Part shown: piece by piece, positions 1 to 12,164 of the stretch | Layout of the letters: each line of letters begins with the position of its first letter | How positions within the stretch are numbered: the first letter of the stretch is position 1 | Origin: Symbiodinium natans | Taxonomy: Eukaryota; Sar; Dinophyceae; Suessiales; Symbiodiniaceae | Reading direction: 5' to 3' | Assembly: GCA_905221605.1 (NCBI GenBank) | Contig: CAJNDS010000635.1 | Coordinates: 860,243-924,242, forward strand | DNA: 64,000 nt | Made by a program: the position numbers and the translations under genes | Notes under the pieces: model-generated | Databases searched by the model: none | What the model was told of the DNA's origin: nothing | What the model saw: only the letters and a program-made list of their open reading frames with translations

Positions 1-2580
1 GGCATTCTAAAGTTGTATCCAGGAACAGACAACGAGACGATCATCTTGATCCGGCTTCCATCAGACAGCAATGGCCTCAGATGGGCCATGGAAGCATGCA
101 TTTGCGTGGGACGCGACCCGGTACGCAGCGCATCGCCACTCTGAGGCCGGGTAGATGGTGCTGGCCCTGCAGGCCCTACTAGTGGAACCGAAGAGCCCCT
201 GGCATCCGGCCAGCGGGTCCGCGTCCGTCTCTCATCCTTGAAAGGAGCAATGCAGGGCAACAGGCAACAAAATGCTTCGCAATGCTTCGCAGAACAGCGC
301 TCGGACTGTGCTCAGGTTCAGAACCTGGAAAGCTGGAGCCTTTTCTGATGACGTATGCTTCGTGCCACAAGTCTGCGCTCATGCTGACCAGGTGAAGCTG
401 GACAGAAGCTAAATGGGCTGGAAGGCACCGTCGAGGCAATCTGAAACCGCCGCTTCACATCCATCGGAAGGGGCTACTCCAGTCTTTACATCTGTCTAAA
501 AGTCACACATCCACACTGCGCATGCACTTCTTTGCGAGGGTGCGGGCAGCTGCGAGGGCCGCTACAGCGTTCGTCTTTCAGGCCTTCGTTGGGGTGTTCT
601 GTTCCATGGTGTTCCATGGCGTTTTTCGTTCTCACGGCGCCTTCACCACTGTGGGGTTCTCGGCAGCGCGGCGGGAGCAGCCAACCGGGAGATTCGGAGG
701 GCATGTGGTCTGAGAAATTGCAGGGTGTCCTGAGAAAATCCGCGAAACATGCCGTGGCAGAGAGTGCGTTCTTTGGGGTCTATGTCGGCGAGCAGCAAAG
801 TTCGGTGTTTGCTGTTGGCTTAAAATCTCCGTGCTCAGGAGTGCCTGAGGCCAAGTCCTTGAAGGCCGAGAATTTGGCTCCAATACCTCCTATCCAGGCC
901 CGAGACCGCCAAGTCCCAAGCCAGTCCGAGAAGCTGAAATCTGTGCCTCGAACGAGGCATGCTAGCTGCATGCAAAACCGGCTGCGTTCTTACCAAGTGC
1001 ACATGGCATGGAGGCATGGAAGTCTGATCGGGGCAGTTGATTTGCAATGTCTGCTTGCGACTCTGCAGTCCGAGGCTCTGAGTGCCGACAGTGCAGACAT
1101 CTGCGTGAAAGCTGACAGCGCAATCGTTCTGCCGTTCTGCTCCGGAACATTCTGCGGCACTCATGTGCCACCGTTCCTTCTTTCCTGAAAGCAGATGGCT
1201 GGTAGTAGCGCGAGCTGGATATCAGCCAGATCTTATCGGTAATTCATGCGAAAAAATGGAGCTATGAGGCCTTTGTGCTGTTGACATGTTAGCATGCTAG
1301 CATGTGACACGTGACTCGAGCACAGTGCCACCGCATGAGCGAGGTAAGCGAAGTAGAGGTCTTTGTGACAAATGACGGCATCAACCTGTTTGCAGGGGCT
1401 GGTCAGCAAGAAAATGTGCACCGGTCTCCGTCTGCTCTCCCAGAGAATTGCAGATGTCAGCTTCGGAAAGCATGTTTTTCATGCACCTGCTTGAGCTGGG
1501 CATAGTTCGGCGTGAATGGTGCAGGAGGGATCCGATGCTGGCCGACAAGGCGGTGGACTCATACACTCCGTGATAGTTCGGATGCACGGAACACGCTGGC
1601 TTTTGGCGTCTTGGGCTCAGGCCGCGTGTGGTGTCTGGAGCAAGCTGAAAAGCTGTCACAGGCTTAGGCACTTTCGACGATGGATTCGCAGAACAGCCAG
1701 CCTAGACCTGCCTAGAATCTGACGAAAAATCGACCAAGGCCAACAGAGCGAGACGTGGACACTTACCACGTCCGAAATGAGGCTTCACTTTGAGCTGACC
1801 CAGCGTGCGACTTGACCTGTTCTGAGCCATCAGGCTGTGTTCATCGCTTGCGAGAGTACAGTTGGGCGCAATGGTGCGGAGATGGCTGCGCAAGTGGTGG
1901 AGATGAAGGAGGCAGGGGCCATTAAATATGATGAGCTTTTTCATGGCTCTCCTATGTTTCTGCCCGCGTGTACATGGCAGCGCTGCCCCAGAGAGGACGG
2001 CGCTGAGTTCTCCGCGATTGTTCAGACTGTATGTGCCTTGGCCGATGGCTTTAGCGGCTTTCCCAAGTGAGTGATCACGGGAATGCGTCAAAAAACTGCT
2101 CTCCATGGCATTGAGGCCGGGAGGCCGGGCGCTGCGAAGCTCCCAGGCTCGCAAGGGCAGACTAGCAACTGACTAGCAACTGCCCCCCGCCCACGTGCTC
2201 CTTTTGAAGTCCTCTTGTCAGGAAGGGCAAAGGGAAGAGCGGCGAGCTCTGACACGCCCTGCCGCCAGAACGCAAGCACACAAGATCTCATAAGCTCATA
2301 GAATCGAGGACACGCAACATCACACGCAATATGCATTCGATACCTCATTCCACTTCATTCCACCACGCAACGGCGAGTTGCTCATTGTCGGTCGACCAGA
2401 TGGGTGCCTGGTTTCACACATTTGCTCGAAAAAAGACACCGAGCACGCTCTACATTCTCTACATACTGCTGCCTGATTTGTGATTTGCTGGCGTCACTGT
2501 CAAGGGACCATACGCTCTTGTGCCCTCGATTGGCTCGAAACATTCCACACCAAAGCCTGCCGGGCATTGGCCCTGTGCCA
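1..2580. other. No assignable gene; weak coding hints only
   Basis: I could not recognise a protein family here. Open frames on both strands are short and overlap. The best coding-like stretch is about 1843-2070 (+), a 77-residue frame with mixed, non-repetitive composition (it contains AEMAAQVVEMKEAG) that could be an exon. The frame at 532-1188 (+) is long but has low-complexity composition and no familiar motif. I see no repeats of note and no RNA gene. Confidence 0.4.
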
Positions 2581-2670
2581 GCCATGGCAGAGACAAACGA
2601 GGCGCCTCATGCTGCTGCGATCTTGTATGATCTTGTATGCCTGCTGAGCTTCCGAACAGCGCTTTGCAAG

Positions 2671-2905
2671 CTGCAGGCAGCGGAGCCTCCAGCGGCAGAC
2701 CCTGAACCACCTTCAGAACCTGCAAAACCTGCAGAACCTGCAGAACCTGCAGCTGCTGGGAACGAGGAGCAGCTATCATATTCATCTTTCATCCATTGCC
2801 CTTTGCCAGTGCGAGTTGCAGGCGGCGGAGCCTCCAAGAGCAGACCCTGAACCTCCTGCAGAACCTGCAGAACCTGCAGCTGCTGGTGCCGAGGCTCATG
2901 CTTCT
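2671..2905 (+). repeat. Tandem duplication of a Glu/Pro/Ala exon
   Basis: The segment beginning CTGCAGGCAGCGGAGCCTCC near 2671 recurs near 2815 as TTGCAGGCGGCGGAGCCTCC. Both run through AGACCCTGAACC and a run of CAGAACCTG to GCTGCTGG. The offset is about 145 bp, and the flanks just upstream (GCTTTGCAAG versus CTTTGCCAGTG) are also alike. This looks like a whole exon with its upstream intron edge copied once. The copies have diverged by substitutions and by loss of one or two AACCTGCAG units. Confidence 0.6.
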
Positions 2906-5346
2906 AAATAATTTCGCAAGCCACGACGATGGTTGTTGGCCTTCCTTGGTGGCAGCAGGCGAGTGCGGCAGCTTCAAACGAGGCCCGGCCATTTTGAAAC
3001 CTGCATCCTTCCTCGAGGGCATCAAGGTGCTAAGTACATTATATATTCAACGACCATAATCACGAAAGGGCGGCGGGCGGGGGGGGGGGTGCGGGGGCGG
3101 GGGCGGGGGGGGGGAAAGGGACGAGGGTGGGGAAGAAAAAAGCACTTGTAACCACAATCACAATGCTCATTTTGCTATTCCGGCTCAGAGGCGACGGACT
3201 CTGGGGCCGGTGCTTCCAGTGAGCCGGCGGCGCCAGCGGCACCAGAAGCACCAGAAGCACCAGAAGCACCAGCGGCGCCGGCGCCCGCAGAGGCAAGGAC
3301 CATCACTTCAAACTGAACTTCCACCCCAAGTAGGAGCAACCCAAAGCAGGTTTTCAGGAGCGTCGCATAGCTTCGCACTTTTGCCTACTTCACATTTTCA
3401 ATTTAAGCTATTTCAGCTGCCGTTTTCTAAGCGGCCAGGGCGGGCAGCACGACCCCACTGAGCCCACTCAGACTGTGGAGCCCACGAGCCCTGCAGAGAA
3501 CGCAGAGGCTCGTCCAATCGGTTCTTCGGGGGGGGGGGGGGGGTGTTGGAATTGTGATGTTCCACCCACGTGGCCTTGTGTTTGGGTGGCCTCAGGACAT
3601 CGTTCAGCAAGCCCTTGCCGAGCATGTCGATACAAGTGAGGCGAGCGCATCTTCTTGATTGTCTTTGATGATCTCTTAACTGCGGCTTCTTGAATGTTGC
3701 ACCTCTGTTCTTCTGGTCTGTTCTGGTCTGTTCTGGTCTGTTCTGGTCTGTTCTGGTCTGTTCTGGTCTGTTCTGGCCTTCAGGCAGAGAATCGTGCAGC
3801 AGTTTCACACGCACTTGCGGAGCACGCTTCTCCAGAGGTCAGCCGTGCCGCCATGCCCTGTGGTAGTCCGTAAAGACAGCGATGATCTTTATGAGACAAT
3901 TGACGGACTTGGAGCCAAAGTTTGTCCAGGATGCAGCAGAGAATCCAGCCGGCGAGCCTCCAGAGGAACCTGCGAAGCCGACTCCGGAGCAGGCTGGGAC
4001 TGTGAGCCCACGGAGATCCTCTTGCCACAATGGCTCCTTATGTTCTTGAACGTCACTTGAGAACTTCAGGAGCCCCAGCCAGCAACAGGCGTGCAGGCCG
4101 GCGCTGTGTGCTGTCAGCGTTGTTTCATCAAATGCACCATCTTCTTCATGGGGTCCAAGAAGCCAAACGAAGCCCAGAAGGGCTCATGAAGGAGGGGTCG
4201 CGTGCTTGTCTCAATTCTCAGTTGTGTGAAGGATTCATGATGGCCTGTGGGCCTTTTCGAGCATCATCATCAGCGGTGCAGCCTGATGGCCGTGGTGTGT
4301 GTTGCGTCCAAGGGGGCAAGCGCGACGCAGGCCCGTTGCGGAGGAAATAATCACAGGCTAACGCTGCGCCAATGCAGCTCTGGGCTATGATTTGGAGGGA
4401 GCGCGCTAGAGAGGGCAAAGCGAAAGGCGCACTACAGAAACAGCCTGGAAACGGAGTGCTGCAATGCATTGCCAAGTCTTTTGGTGAGCAGGTAGCCTGC
4501 TCCCAATGCTGTGAATCGTTCTTTTGCAGCACGTTTCTTTAAGCACAAAGCTTTTCACCCCTGTTGCTTCAGTGTCTTGCGCCACGACAGGCAGGTGGCC
4601 TTTTGGTTTTCCATGAAGCAGCACACAAGTGCTGCGGCAACAGCGTTCCATGCGGGCGACTAGCATGGCTGTCACGAAAGCTCTTCGGAGCTTGAGGAAG
4701 GAACCTTGTGTTGGGGCAAAAGAGACCTGAGGTGACCCATCTCAGAGATTTCCGGTCAAACGGGGGGGGCCTGCCCATGCCCGCCCCCTTCCTCTATTTA
4801 CCCTGTTCCCTGGTTCATCAGGAGGCGTCACCGGACTTTTCCTGATTGAATAGGTGGTCCCCCCCCCCCCCCCCCCCGTGACCTACTCAAGTAAGCAAGG
4901 ACACTCCCCCACGGCAACAGAACCTGCTCAGCCACGTAAACCGAAAACCCAAACCTTACCAAGCCCACATCCTCCTCAGCACCTGTTTCGGCAGCTGCCA
5001 TCGGAGTACTAGCTTCGTCCGCCCTGCTCAAGTTGCAGATGCAGTACAGTTCCGTCCCTGGGACGCTCCCGCAGCCCGGCGCTTGCGGAACATGCTGATA
5101 CGGCGGCTGCCGACAATGATCAAGCAGTCTCACAGGAGAGAAGCATAGAAAGGCTCAATGTTTTGGAGCATCTTGTCATTGAGTGCCGAGCCCTGGACAG
5201 GCCTTGGCAGAGCATGCAGAAAATCTGGCAGCCGAGACACCAGAAGCTGGGCCGACAAACGCTCCGGCAGACACTCCCGTGGCTGCTCCGCCGGATGCTC
5301 CGCCGGACGCCACCGGACGTGCCTCAACACGGCCCATCAAATGATG
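2671..5346 (+). CDS. Multi-exon Pro/Ala/Glu-rich low-complexity protein (hypothetical)
   Basis: Several short + strand frames share one unusual composition rich in Glu, Pro and Ala. They lie at about 2671-2770, 2815-2910 (ending in a stop), 3182-3317, 3437-3512, 3784-3834, 3900-4050 and 5228-5346. Typical pieces are EPAKPAEPAEPAAAG, APEAPEAPEAPAAP, PAGEPPEEPAKPTPEQ and PADTPVAAPPDAPPD. Many follow a CAG or AG that could be a 3' splice site, so I read them as exons of one or two genes rather than separate ORFs. No catalytic domain is visible. Such a sequence could be a disordered linker or surface protein, but the function is unknown. Exon order, start and end are unresolved, and some pieces could be chance low-complexity DNA. 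Confidence 0.35.
3711..3776. repeat. 10-bp tandem repeat (TTCTGGTCTG)
   Basis: Six perfect head-to-tail copies of TTCTGGTCTG are followed by a seventh partial, changed copy. On the minus strand this creates a repetitive reading frame (NRPEQTRTDQ), which is a by-product of the repeat. The tract lies between the low-complexity exon pieces at about 3.5 and 3.8 kb, so it is probably intronic. Confidence 0.95.
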
Positions 5347-6717
5347 AAGCAGGGGCCCAAGAAGTTGTCTGAGATAAGTCGGCATGTGCTCAGAATTAGA
5401 AGGTCCTTTTGGTTTTTCGAGCGGGGGGGGGGGGGGGACACCGAGATCCCCTCCAAATTTTGCAGCTTTGTAGCTCATCTTGTCAAAAGGACAGCGCTGA
5501 CAAGCTCCTGAAGGATGTCCGAGAAGTGGCGCTCCCAGTGATTCAATCTCTTGTGGCATTGAGGACATCCGGTTGCCAATCACTGAGGACATGGGAGAGC
5601 CATCTCGGGATCGACAAGATATGCATCATGACCACTCGCTCGCCCTCGGGCTCAGACTGTGCAGCTTGAGCCGGTGCATATCCTTGGCATGCCGCAAAAA
5701 AGCTTCATCTCATTGCTGCAACCTTGCTTAGGATTCATTCCACAGCGCATCCCCCAAGACGATGAACCGGAGTATCAGAAGTTCGCCACAACCTTAATCG
5801 TACTGGGTAGCTGAAGAATTTGAGAGTTGTTGGTGCAATTTATTGGTGCGGTCACGAAGTTTCCTGTCAGGCCTGGCTTTACCTCGCACTCATCGGATGA
5901 TTTGAAGAGCAAGCTGCAGTTCTCCAGCATGACCATGGATGGCGTAGCCTTCTTACTCCTCTTACTCCTGCAGAGTTGCAGCAAGTTGGTGGAGGGGGCT
6001 GAGGGCATAAGGCCACCTGCAGCATGCTGACTTGAGGTGAAGAAGGGGCCGACTTTCATGCACACGGTCTCCACATTCAAGACAGGAGCAAGGCGGCCCT
6101 GTGTCTTGTGTCTTGGAGCTCGAAAGCCTGGCTATGTCTGTCTTCGAGGTGGTCCTTCGGCCAGAAGGGGCCGGGCTGTTAGATTGGCGAGTCAGGGGTT
6201 TGGGCGACAAGTACTTCCTGAACGCGAGGCCGAGCACGTTCATCGCCAGCAGCGCTACCCCGGCGCCGGGATCCTATAACATGCCGCGGCCCGAGCTCCA
6301 GCCATGCCAAGCCCGCGATGTCATTCAAGCAGATGCCCAGTTTCCTCTCAGGCACGCTGGTGGGCAGGCCGGCGGAGGACGGTATAAGGCAAGGAGCCCT
6401 CCGCTCTGAAGGTAGTGGAAGTCCGACCTATTTTCAGCAATCACCTTTGCCGTGCTTGCCAGTGATCTTCCATGTTAAGTTTTCTTCCATGCGCAGCGCA
6501 GAGCATCGCAGCTTCCTTGGCTCAAAGATCTGCGAGCTGGACCAGCTATTCGTACCGTGCGCAGTGGCGGCTTGGGCATGGATTCTGTAGGCGCTGTTTT
6601 GCACCTCGGACTGCACCTGCGCAACTGAGGACGCACAACGACCTCATGTTGAAGATGGCAACAGGACAGCCTTTGATCATTTGACTGCCGCTGCTTAAGC
6701 AAAGCACCACTTTGCAG
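5347..6717. other. No assignable gene
   Basis: I see no recognisable family. A homopolymer run of G lies near 5424-5438. A + frame at about 6100-6409 contains TPAPGSYNMPRP, which resembles a single sperm-tail PG-rich repeat, but one isolated copy is not enough to call a gene. Around 5827-6030 both strands are open over about 65-100 residues and I cannot choose between them. Confidence 0.4.
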
Positions 6718-9700
6718 GATTTGGTGGATTCAACGTGCCGCATGACGTGCCGGCATGGCCGATGTGGTCTCCGAATGTGTACTACATGTACTCTGCCGCA
6801 CCGGGCGTGTTGAAGCATTTGCGTGTGCGTTGGCTTGGCACTCGCTCCACGGTTCCATGCCAGGCTTCGTCGACAACTGCATCGACACCTTTATCGATGC
6901 CTGCATCGACGCCTACGTCATCGACCAACTCGCCTCCCAACACGCCCACAGGGCTGCGCCTGGAGGCATCTGCTGGACTGGTTTAGTCACTCGAGTCATC
7001 TTAGTCGACATCTCCATCACTTGCAGGTCGTGCGCAAAGCCCATGACAGGGTGGGATGCCGAGAGCTGCAAGAGCTGCTTCAGGCTGAGAAGCCGGCACC
7101 ATACCCCACGAACAGATCTTTATACATGTCTTTATAGATAGATCTTGGTTGTCGCTTTGTGTCACCTATCTCAGTTGCTGCTCGCCAAATCTTGCAGTAT
7201 GGTACCAAACGCGAGAAAGACGAGATCCTGCAGCAACTCCACGGCCACGTGGCCGAAGCCCCTGCCTCAGTCCCCAGGCGACGAGGAAAAGCTTGGAAAC
7301 GTTCAGAAACATTGGGAATCAGTGGGTTTGGTCGGAAGAGCTGGCCGATTTAGGTCGCCCAATCGCCCCACGGGAACTTTGTGCTTCAGCACGCCATCCG
7401 GGTGCTCTCTTCCGGACGTTTGTATTTCGCCTTGAACCCAGCTTCCTGTTGTCAGTTGCTTGCAGACACTTCAAAGAGATCATAGTGGGGCTTGGCCTGG
7501 CAGGTGATTGAGGAGCTGCTCAGGTGGGAGACTTTCTGCTTTTGTTAGGGGGTCGGGTCGCGTTTGATGTTCATGATCGTGCCATGTTCTGTGTTCAGAA
7601 GAGACCTGCATGGGGTTGCTCATGGATGTCTATCCTGCGGCACTACTTTGAAATCAGCAAGCCGGCATGCCAACTGGCACTCTTTGCAACTTCGGACATA
7701 ATTTTGAACCTGGATACAGGACTGACTCAGGAATAGAACAGAAATGCAAGGAACGAACACAAGATCCACAGTATTCAGTTGAGATTCTTAGCAGACGAGC
7801 TATTCGATATGAGCCATCAGAAGAGCACAGAATGAACCTCCAGGTCTTGTATGTCTTTACTCCTTGCCTGAAGAGCTCCTTTGGCTCCCGTCATTCATTG
7901 TGGGTTTTCTTGGTTTATTTTGAATCCTGGAAGGTGAGACAGTGAAACACCAGAAAGGGAAGTATTTGCTTGTCTTGCGAGGGGCGAACTTGCATCACCA
8001 GTCTCATTTCGGGCTTGTTCTTCAGCCACGTGTTGCCTCATCCTTTACACACTGGGCTTATTGCCGCGACGCCCTCCAGATGTTTATGCCTTTCGCGCCC
8101 TGTCGCGCGTGTGACGTTGAATATACCAGCCTCAAGTCGAGGAGGTCGACCCAATCGCACATACTGTGAATGGAACTCATCCCTTCCGCAGGCGTCCTTT
8201 TCCCATTCTTGTTTTCGCAATCTTGATGGGCTGAGGGATGGGTGGGCAAGCACGAGTACGTAGCTTGGAAGCCTGCTTCACCTTGCCCACCTTGGACTGA
8301 GGTGGAAAAACCCTGCTGAGATTGCCAAGCACAGGTGACCTCAGGAAAGTGGCGACCGACAGCCCTTGCGGGTGCAACTTTCTGCCAGGTATGCGTGCCG
8401 CGTGCTGGAACGCATCATTGAGTTCTTTCCCGCGGAGCAGAGTTTCCCCTTCATTCAGGAGGGCTCGCAGACGTCACTGATCGCCACTGAGCGCCCCGAC
8501 CTGGACAGGATGTGGTTCGCCACACTGCCGAGCTCGCATGCCATGCCCGAAGCCTAACAAGAGTCATGAGTCATGACGGAGTCATGACGGAGTCATGACA
8601 GAGTCATGACGGAGTGACTGTGACAAGTACATGCAAGCGAATTGCTCGATCGAGAGCACTGTGAGGCGATTGGAAACTACTCCGTGCAACACTGCCTGGA
8701 GTATGGTGGACACAGCTGCTGCCAAGAAATCGCCACTTCCTCAGTGCTGAGCAGGGGCTGCGAAAATGAAAGCGCGTGTCAGATTCGAGATGTAGTCCTA
8801 CGACAATCTTAATAACCCATCCGACTGCATACTCAATGTGGCCCACAGCCGACATTATTCTTGAATGTAAGTCCATTGAGAGTTGTTGCTTGCTGTTGCT
8901 GCCTCGGTTTCCTTTTGGGAGTGCCTATCGCCACCTGCCTGTGAAGCAGCCGGGTCACTGTTGCGTTCTTGCTCCACATTTCGGGCGGGCCCTTTTCGGG
9001 CTAGTTGATGCTTCGAGGTCGCGGCCCATAGCAAGGGACCATGAAACTACTTAAGATAAGAGTCTAGCTAAGTTGGGTGTGGAGAGTAGACGACTGATCC
9101 AGGCCAATGTGGTGCTGAACCATATCCACGACTTTGCAGTGGATCCGAGTGGATGTGGGGTGGTCAACAAGGCGCGGGGATCTGAGATCGCAAGCCTGGG
9201 TTTCGGTGATGCCTGGCAGGCCCTGACCCACGCCAGCCACGTGCACCAAACTTTGATTGCGGTTGCCATTGCCGGCAACTGGAACACCTTCGCGCAAATG
9301 GTCGCCATGCAGAAGGGCCCTGATCTCAGATCCTCTGTATTGTGAACAGGTGGTAAGATCTGGAAATGGCCTGAATGGCAACTGCAATTCAGCTTGATGC
9401 ATCATGGACCACTGTGATGAGGCTTCGCTGCAACACAGAGCCTCTTTCACGCCCCTCGGCAGCATGCCGAAGGTGCAGTCGGAGCGATCTTAAACATGAG
9501 GCTGGATTGATGTCGAATGACGACACTTCACCTCAGGATGATGAGCATGAGTCTGAATACGACAATACCAAGTAGCAGTCTTTTGTGAAAAAGTAGTGGA
9601 AGGCCTAGCTGCGAGACCGGACTTGCTTCAAGCGATACTTTTCCGAGGAATGTTCTGGATTGTTTCGCACGCTGTGGAGACCAGACGTTGGGCAGAAAGA

Positions 9701-10660
9701 AAGGGTAGTAGCAAGAGCAATGCAACGTGGATGGCGTTGACATGATTACGCCATTGCCGTGACCAGAAAATATGATCATGACAATGACGACGACGATGAT
9801 GATGTTGGTGCTTGTGGCGGTGATGATCTGATGCTGATGATTCTGATGACGGTCATGATGGTGAGGTGGCGGACGCTAGAGAGTAGTGGTGCCTTGTTGT
9901 TGGTGGTGGTGCTGTTGCTGCTCTCCAATCAGCATCTTCCCCGGCGAAATGCCAACAACAGCTGCGTGGAAGGCACCTCCAGGCCATCCATTTTTTTTGC
10001 CAGAGCTGCCCTCAATTGCCCTCACTTTGATGCCGTGCGTTGCAGCTCGGCTTAGGATTGTGAGAGGTTATGCCACGAACAGGCACAAAGCAGGCTGGTA
10101 GAAGGAGTGAAATCCATATCTTTGTACAGCACCAGAGAGTGTCATGCACCTGGTGATCAGAAGCACCAAGAAGGTACAAGGACCCAACCTTTTCGCCCAC
10201 AGCACAATGACTGGTGACGGTGTGCTGGTGCTGATGCTGTGGTCACGCTGGTCTGCCTACGATAGAGGGAATGATGACATGAACGATGGCGACCAGACCT
10301 TAAATGCTGGAAACGAGGCATGGAACACTGACCTTGCGCACCGACACAACTCTCTGTCTCTCGATATCTGTGTGTTGTGTTGTGTCTTAAACGCCAAGGT
10401 TGCTCAGCGGGCGCCTTTTCTGGAGCATCAGGTGCGCCTGCTCTTGCAGGCGGGCGGAGCACCTGATGTATGGGGTAATGCACGCGGGAAAGTCGCGACA
10501 TCATCGGGCTCCAGTTTCTCAAGCGACCAATGACAAGGACAATGTGGGTAACCTCTCGCGCACCAAGCACGGCCAAGCCCTCCTGCACACGCTGCTGGGA
10601 CCTCAGTACCTGCAAGCAGAGCTCCTTTGGAAGTTTCGAGACGCGGGGTAGTTTAGTGAG
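6718..10660 (+). CDS. Pumilio/PUF-family RNA-binding protein (multi-exon)
   Basis: PUF proteins bind the 3' UTRs of mRNAs through stacked helical repeats and repress or localise them. Traced exons are 6718-6794 (a Trp/Pro/Tyr-rich N-terminus with PAWPMWSPNVYYMY), 6864-6965 (Ser/Thr/Pro-rich), 7027-7083 (AHDRVGCRELQELLQ), 7198-7257 (YGTKREKDEILQQLHGHV), 8363 to about 8440 (ARYACRVLERIIEFFP), 9103-9171 (DFAVDPSGCGVVNK), 9220 to about 9315 (ALTHASHVHQTLIAVAIAG), and about 10560-10640 (KHGQALLHTLLGPQYL). The GCR.LQ, YACRVLERI and DPSGC.VV cores are typical of PUF repeats. Three of the joins traced are in phase with GC donors (6795, 6966, 9172), and a fourth has a GC donor at 7084. Further repeats between 9.3 and 10.5 kb were not found, so some exons are missing from this reading. 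The family call is fairly firm; the exact gene model is not. Confidence 0.7.
8558..8613. repeat. Short tandem repeat built on palindromic GTCATGAC
   Basis: GAGTCATGAC recurs five times, mostly as 13-bp units (GAGTCATGACGGA), inside an inferred intron of the PUF gene. The core GTCATGAC is self-complementary, so each unit could also act as a small hairpin or a dimer-binding site. I see nothing else that suggests regulation. Confidence 0.85.
9770..9862. repeat. GAT/GAC-rich microsatellite-like tract
   Basis: This is an imperfect trinucleotide tract (ATGACGACGACGATGATGATG and similar). In one + frame it reads as an Asp-rich run (DNDDDDDDVG). It sits between PUF exons and is most simply an intronic simple repeat. 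Confidence 0.7.
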
Positions 10661-10965
10661 CAACTGTAAAGTTCAAGCCGTTTTACGCAATAGGCAACAC
10701 TTTCGGACATGTTCGCCACGGTGAAGTCTACGATTGTTTTACGAAGCGCGTCGTCTTCTGAGGCTTCCTGAGTTAGGGACGCGCAAAGGCAACATGGGCT
10801 GGCCAAGTCCGTGCCCGAGGAGTCGTGTAGTCACTGAGAAGACTAAGGGGGCATTAAGGCTTAGTGTTCACACTCGTTCGACTTGTTTAAGTTGTCAAAA
10901 CAACAAGTCCCTGCGTGTCCAAGAGGAGTTTTGTATCAGAGCACAGCCTGGCTCTCTGAGGCAAC

Positions 10966-11202
10966 GAGAAGAAGCGTTATCCGCAAAAGAAGCATCAGTC
11001 CCAACATCAGCAGTGGCCACAGCAGCATCAGCAGCATCAGTTGCCACAGCATCAGATGCCACAGCATCAGATGCCACAGCATCAGTTCCCACAGCATCAG
11101 CAGCAGCATCAGCAGCAGCAGAATGCCCAGCAGAAGCAGCAGACTTACCCGTACCGCCAGCAGCGTTTCCGCGGCGGTCGGAATCAGCGCTATCAGCAAT
11201 GA
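10966..11202 (+). CDS. Gln/His-rich exon with RGG-containing C-terminus, probably the last PUF exon
   Basis: One + frame, open from a possible AG splice site at about 10960, encodes a Lys-rich start, then repeated Gln-His-Gln-Met-Pro units, a Gln tract, and the end QQRFRGGRNQRYQQ before a TGA at 11200-11202. Gln-rich segments and Arg-Gly-Gly motifs are common in RNA-binding proteins. With the same strand and position just downstream of the PUF repeats, this suggests the C-terminus of that gene. The same DNA is also open in an Ala/Ser/Thr frame (10734-11339), and its minus complement is open too. I prefer the Gln/His frame because its ending is not simple-repeat-derived. Confidence 0.45.
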   Translation, partial: EKKRYPQKKHQSQHQQWPQQHQQHQLPQHQMPQHQMPQHQFPQHQQQHQQQQNAQQKQQTYPYRQQRFRGGRNQRYQQ

Positions 11203-12160
11203 AGGCACAAAGAGAAGTGCTGCAAAGTGAAGCCGTGAGAAGCTTGGTGCAAAGCGGCACTTCCCAAGTTCTACGCCAGTTGAGTTGGATTGTTGACATG
11301 ACTTGTCTGTCTCAACGAGGTGAGACAAAGCAGCACTGACCTTCAGCTGACATGGTTGCCCTTAAGAGTGCACAGATGGAGCTGCAAAGTACGGCGCCTC
11401 GGACACTGCAGAGGGAGCCAACCTCACAAACCGTGGCTTTGCTGCCAGGTTTTCAGATATTTCATATGTCGGTAGAAACCTCAATCCCCCCCCCCCCCCC
11501 CCGCTCCCCTGGTTTCCTGTGAAGGGAGACACGCTCTCTTCTGCCCGAGCGGAACGCTCGCTCCTTTTCTTCCTTGGAGCTCAGACCATGAGTTCCTCGG
11601 CAGGCCCCAGCTGCAGCCTTTCAATGAAAGTACATGGGAGAAGGTTCCTTGGGCTCCAGCAAGGCTCCATATGACAACATGTTACAACTTTTCTCATTTC
11701 AAACGGGGTGCAGCACATGCATGCACAGAGTCATCATTGACGAGCTTGTAAATAGTTCCAGGACCACGCCGCAATCTTGGCGCACGCTTCCGCAGTTGGT
11801 GCATTCGGGATAGGGCTCACAACTTAACAGAACAGTTTGGGGGATTTAAGTTCAGGGCCTGCTGGACAGTGCTTGCTGGACAGTGCTTTTTTTCTTCAGT
11901 TGATCTGCCCCGACCTGGGCACCAAGCTTATGCGTCAGCACGGCTGGCCTACGTGCTTCGTTGCACGCACATTGGCTCACAGGGCCAGAATTCCAATCGC
12001 TTCAATCCCCACCATCGCGACGAATTTCAACGACTCGTTTCAAGGGAGATCTCTCCTCAACATTGCGGACAAAAGGAGGGCGTTCAGGGCATTTCAGACG
12101 TCAGGCAGCATTGCATTGCATCGAAGTGCTTGGATTTGACGCGCTCGTTGCTGCCCTGCC
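11203..12160. other. Intergenic or intronic DNA, no gene seen
   Basis: This stretch contains a C homopolymer (about 11487-11502) and no recognisable coding segment. A + frame covers 11869-12411, but only its last third, within the next gene, looks like a known family. Confidence 0.4.
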
Positions 12161-12164
12161 AGTC

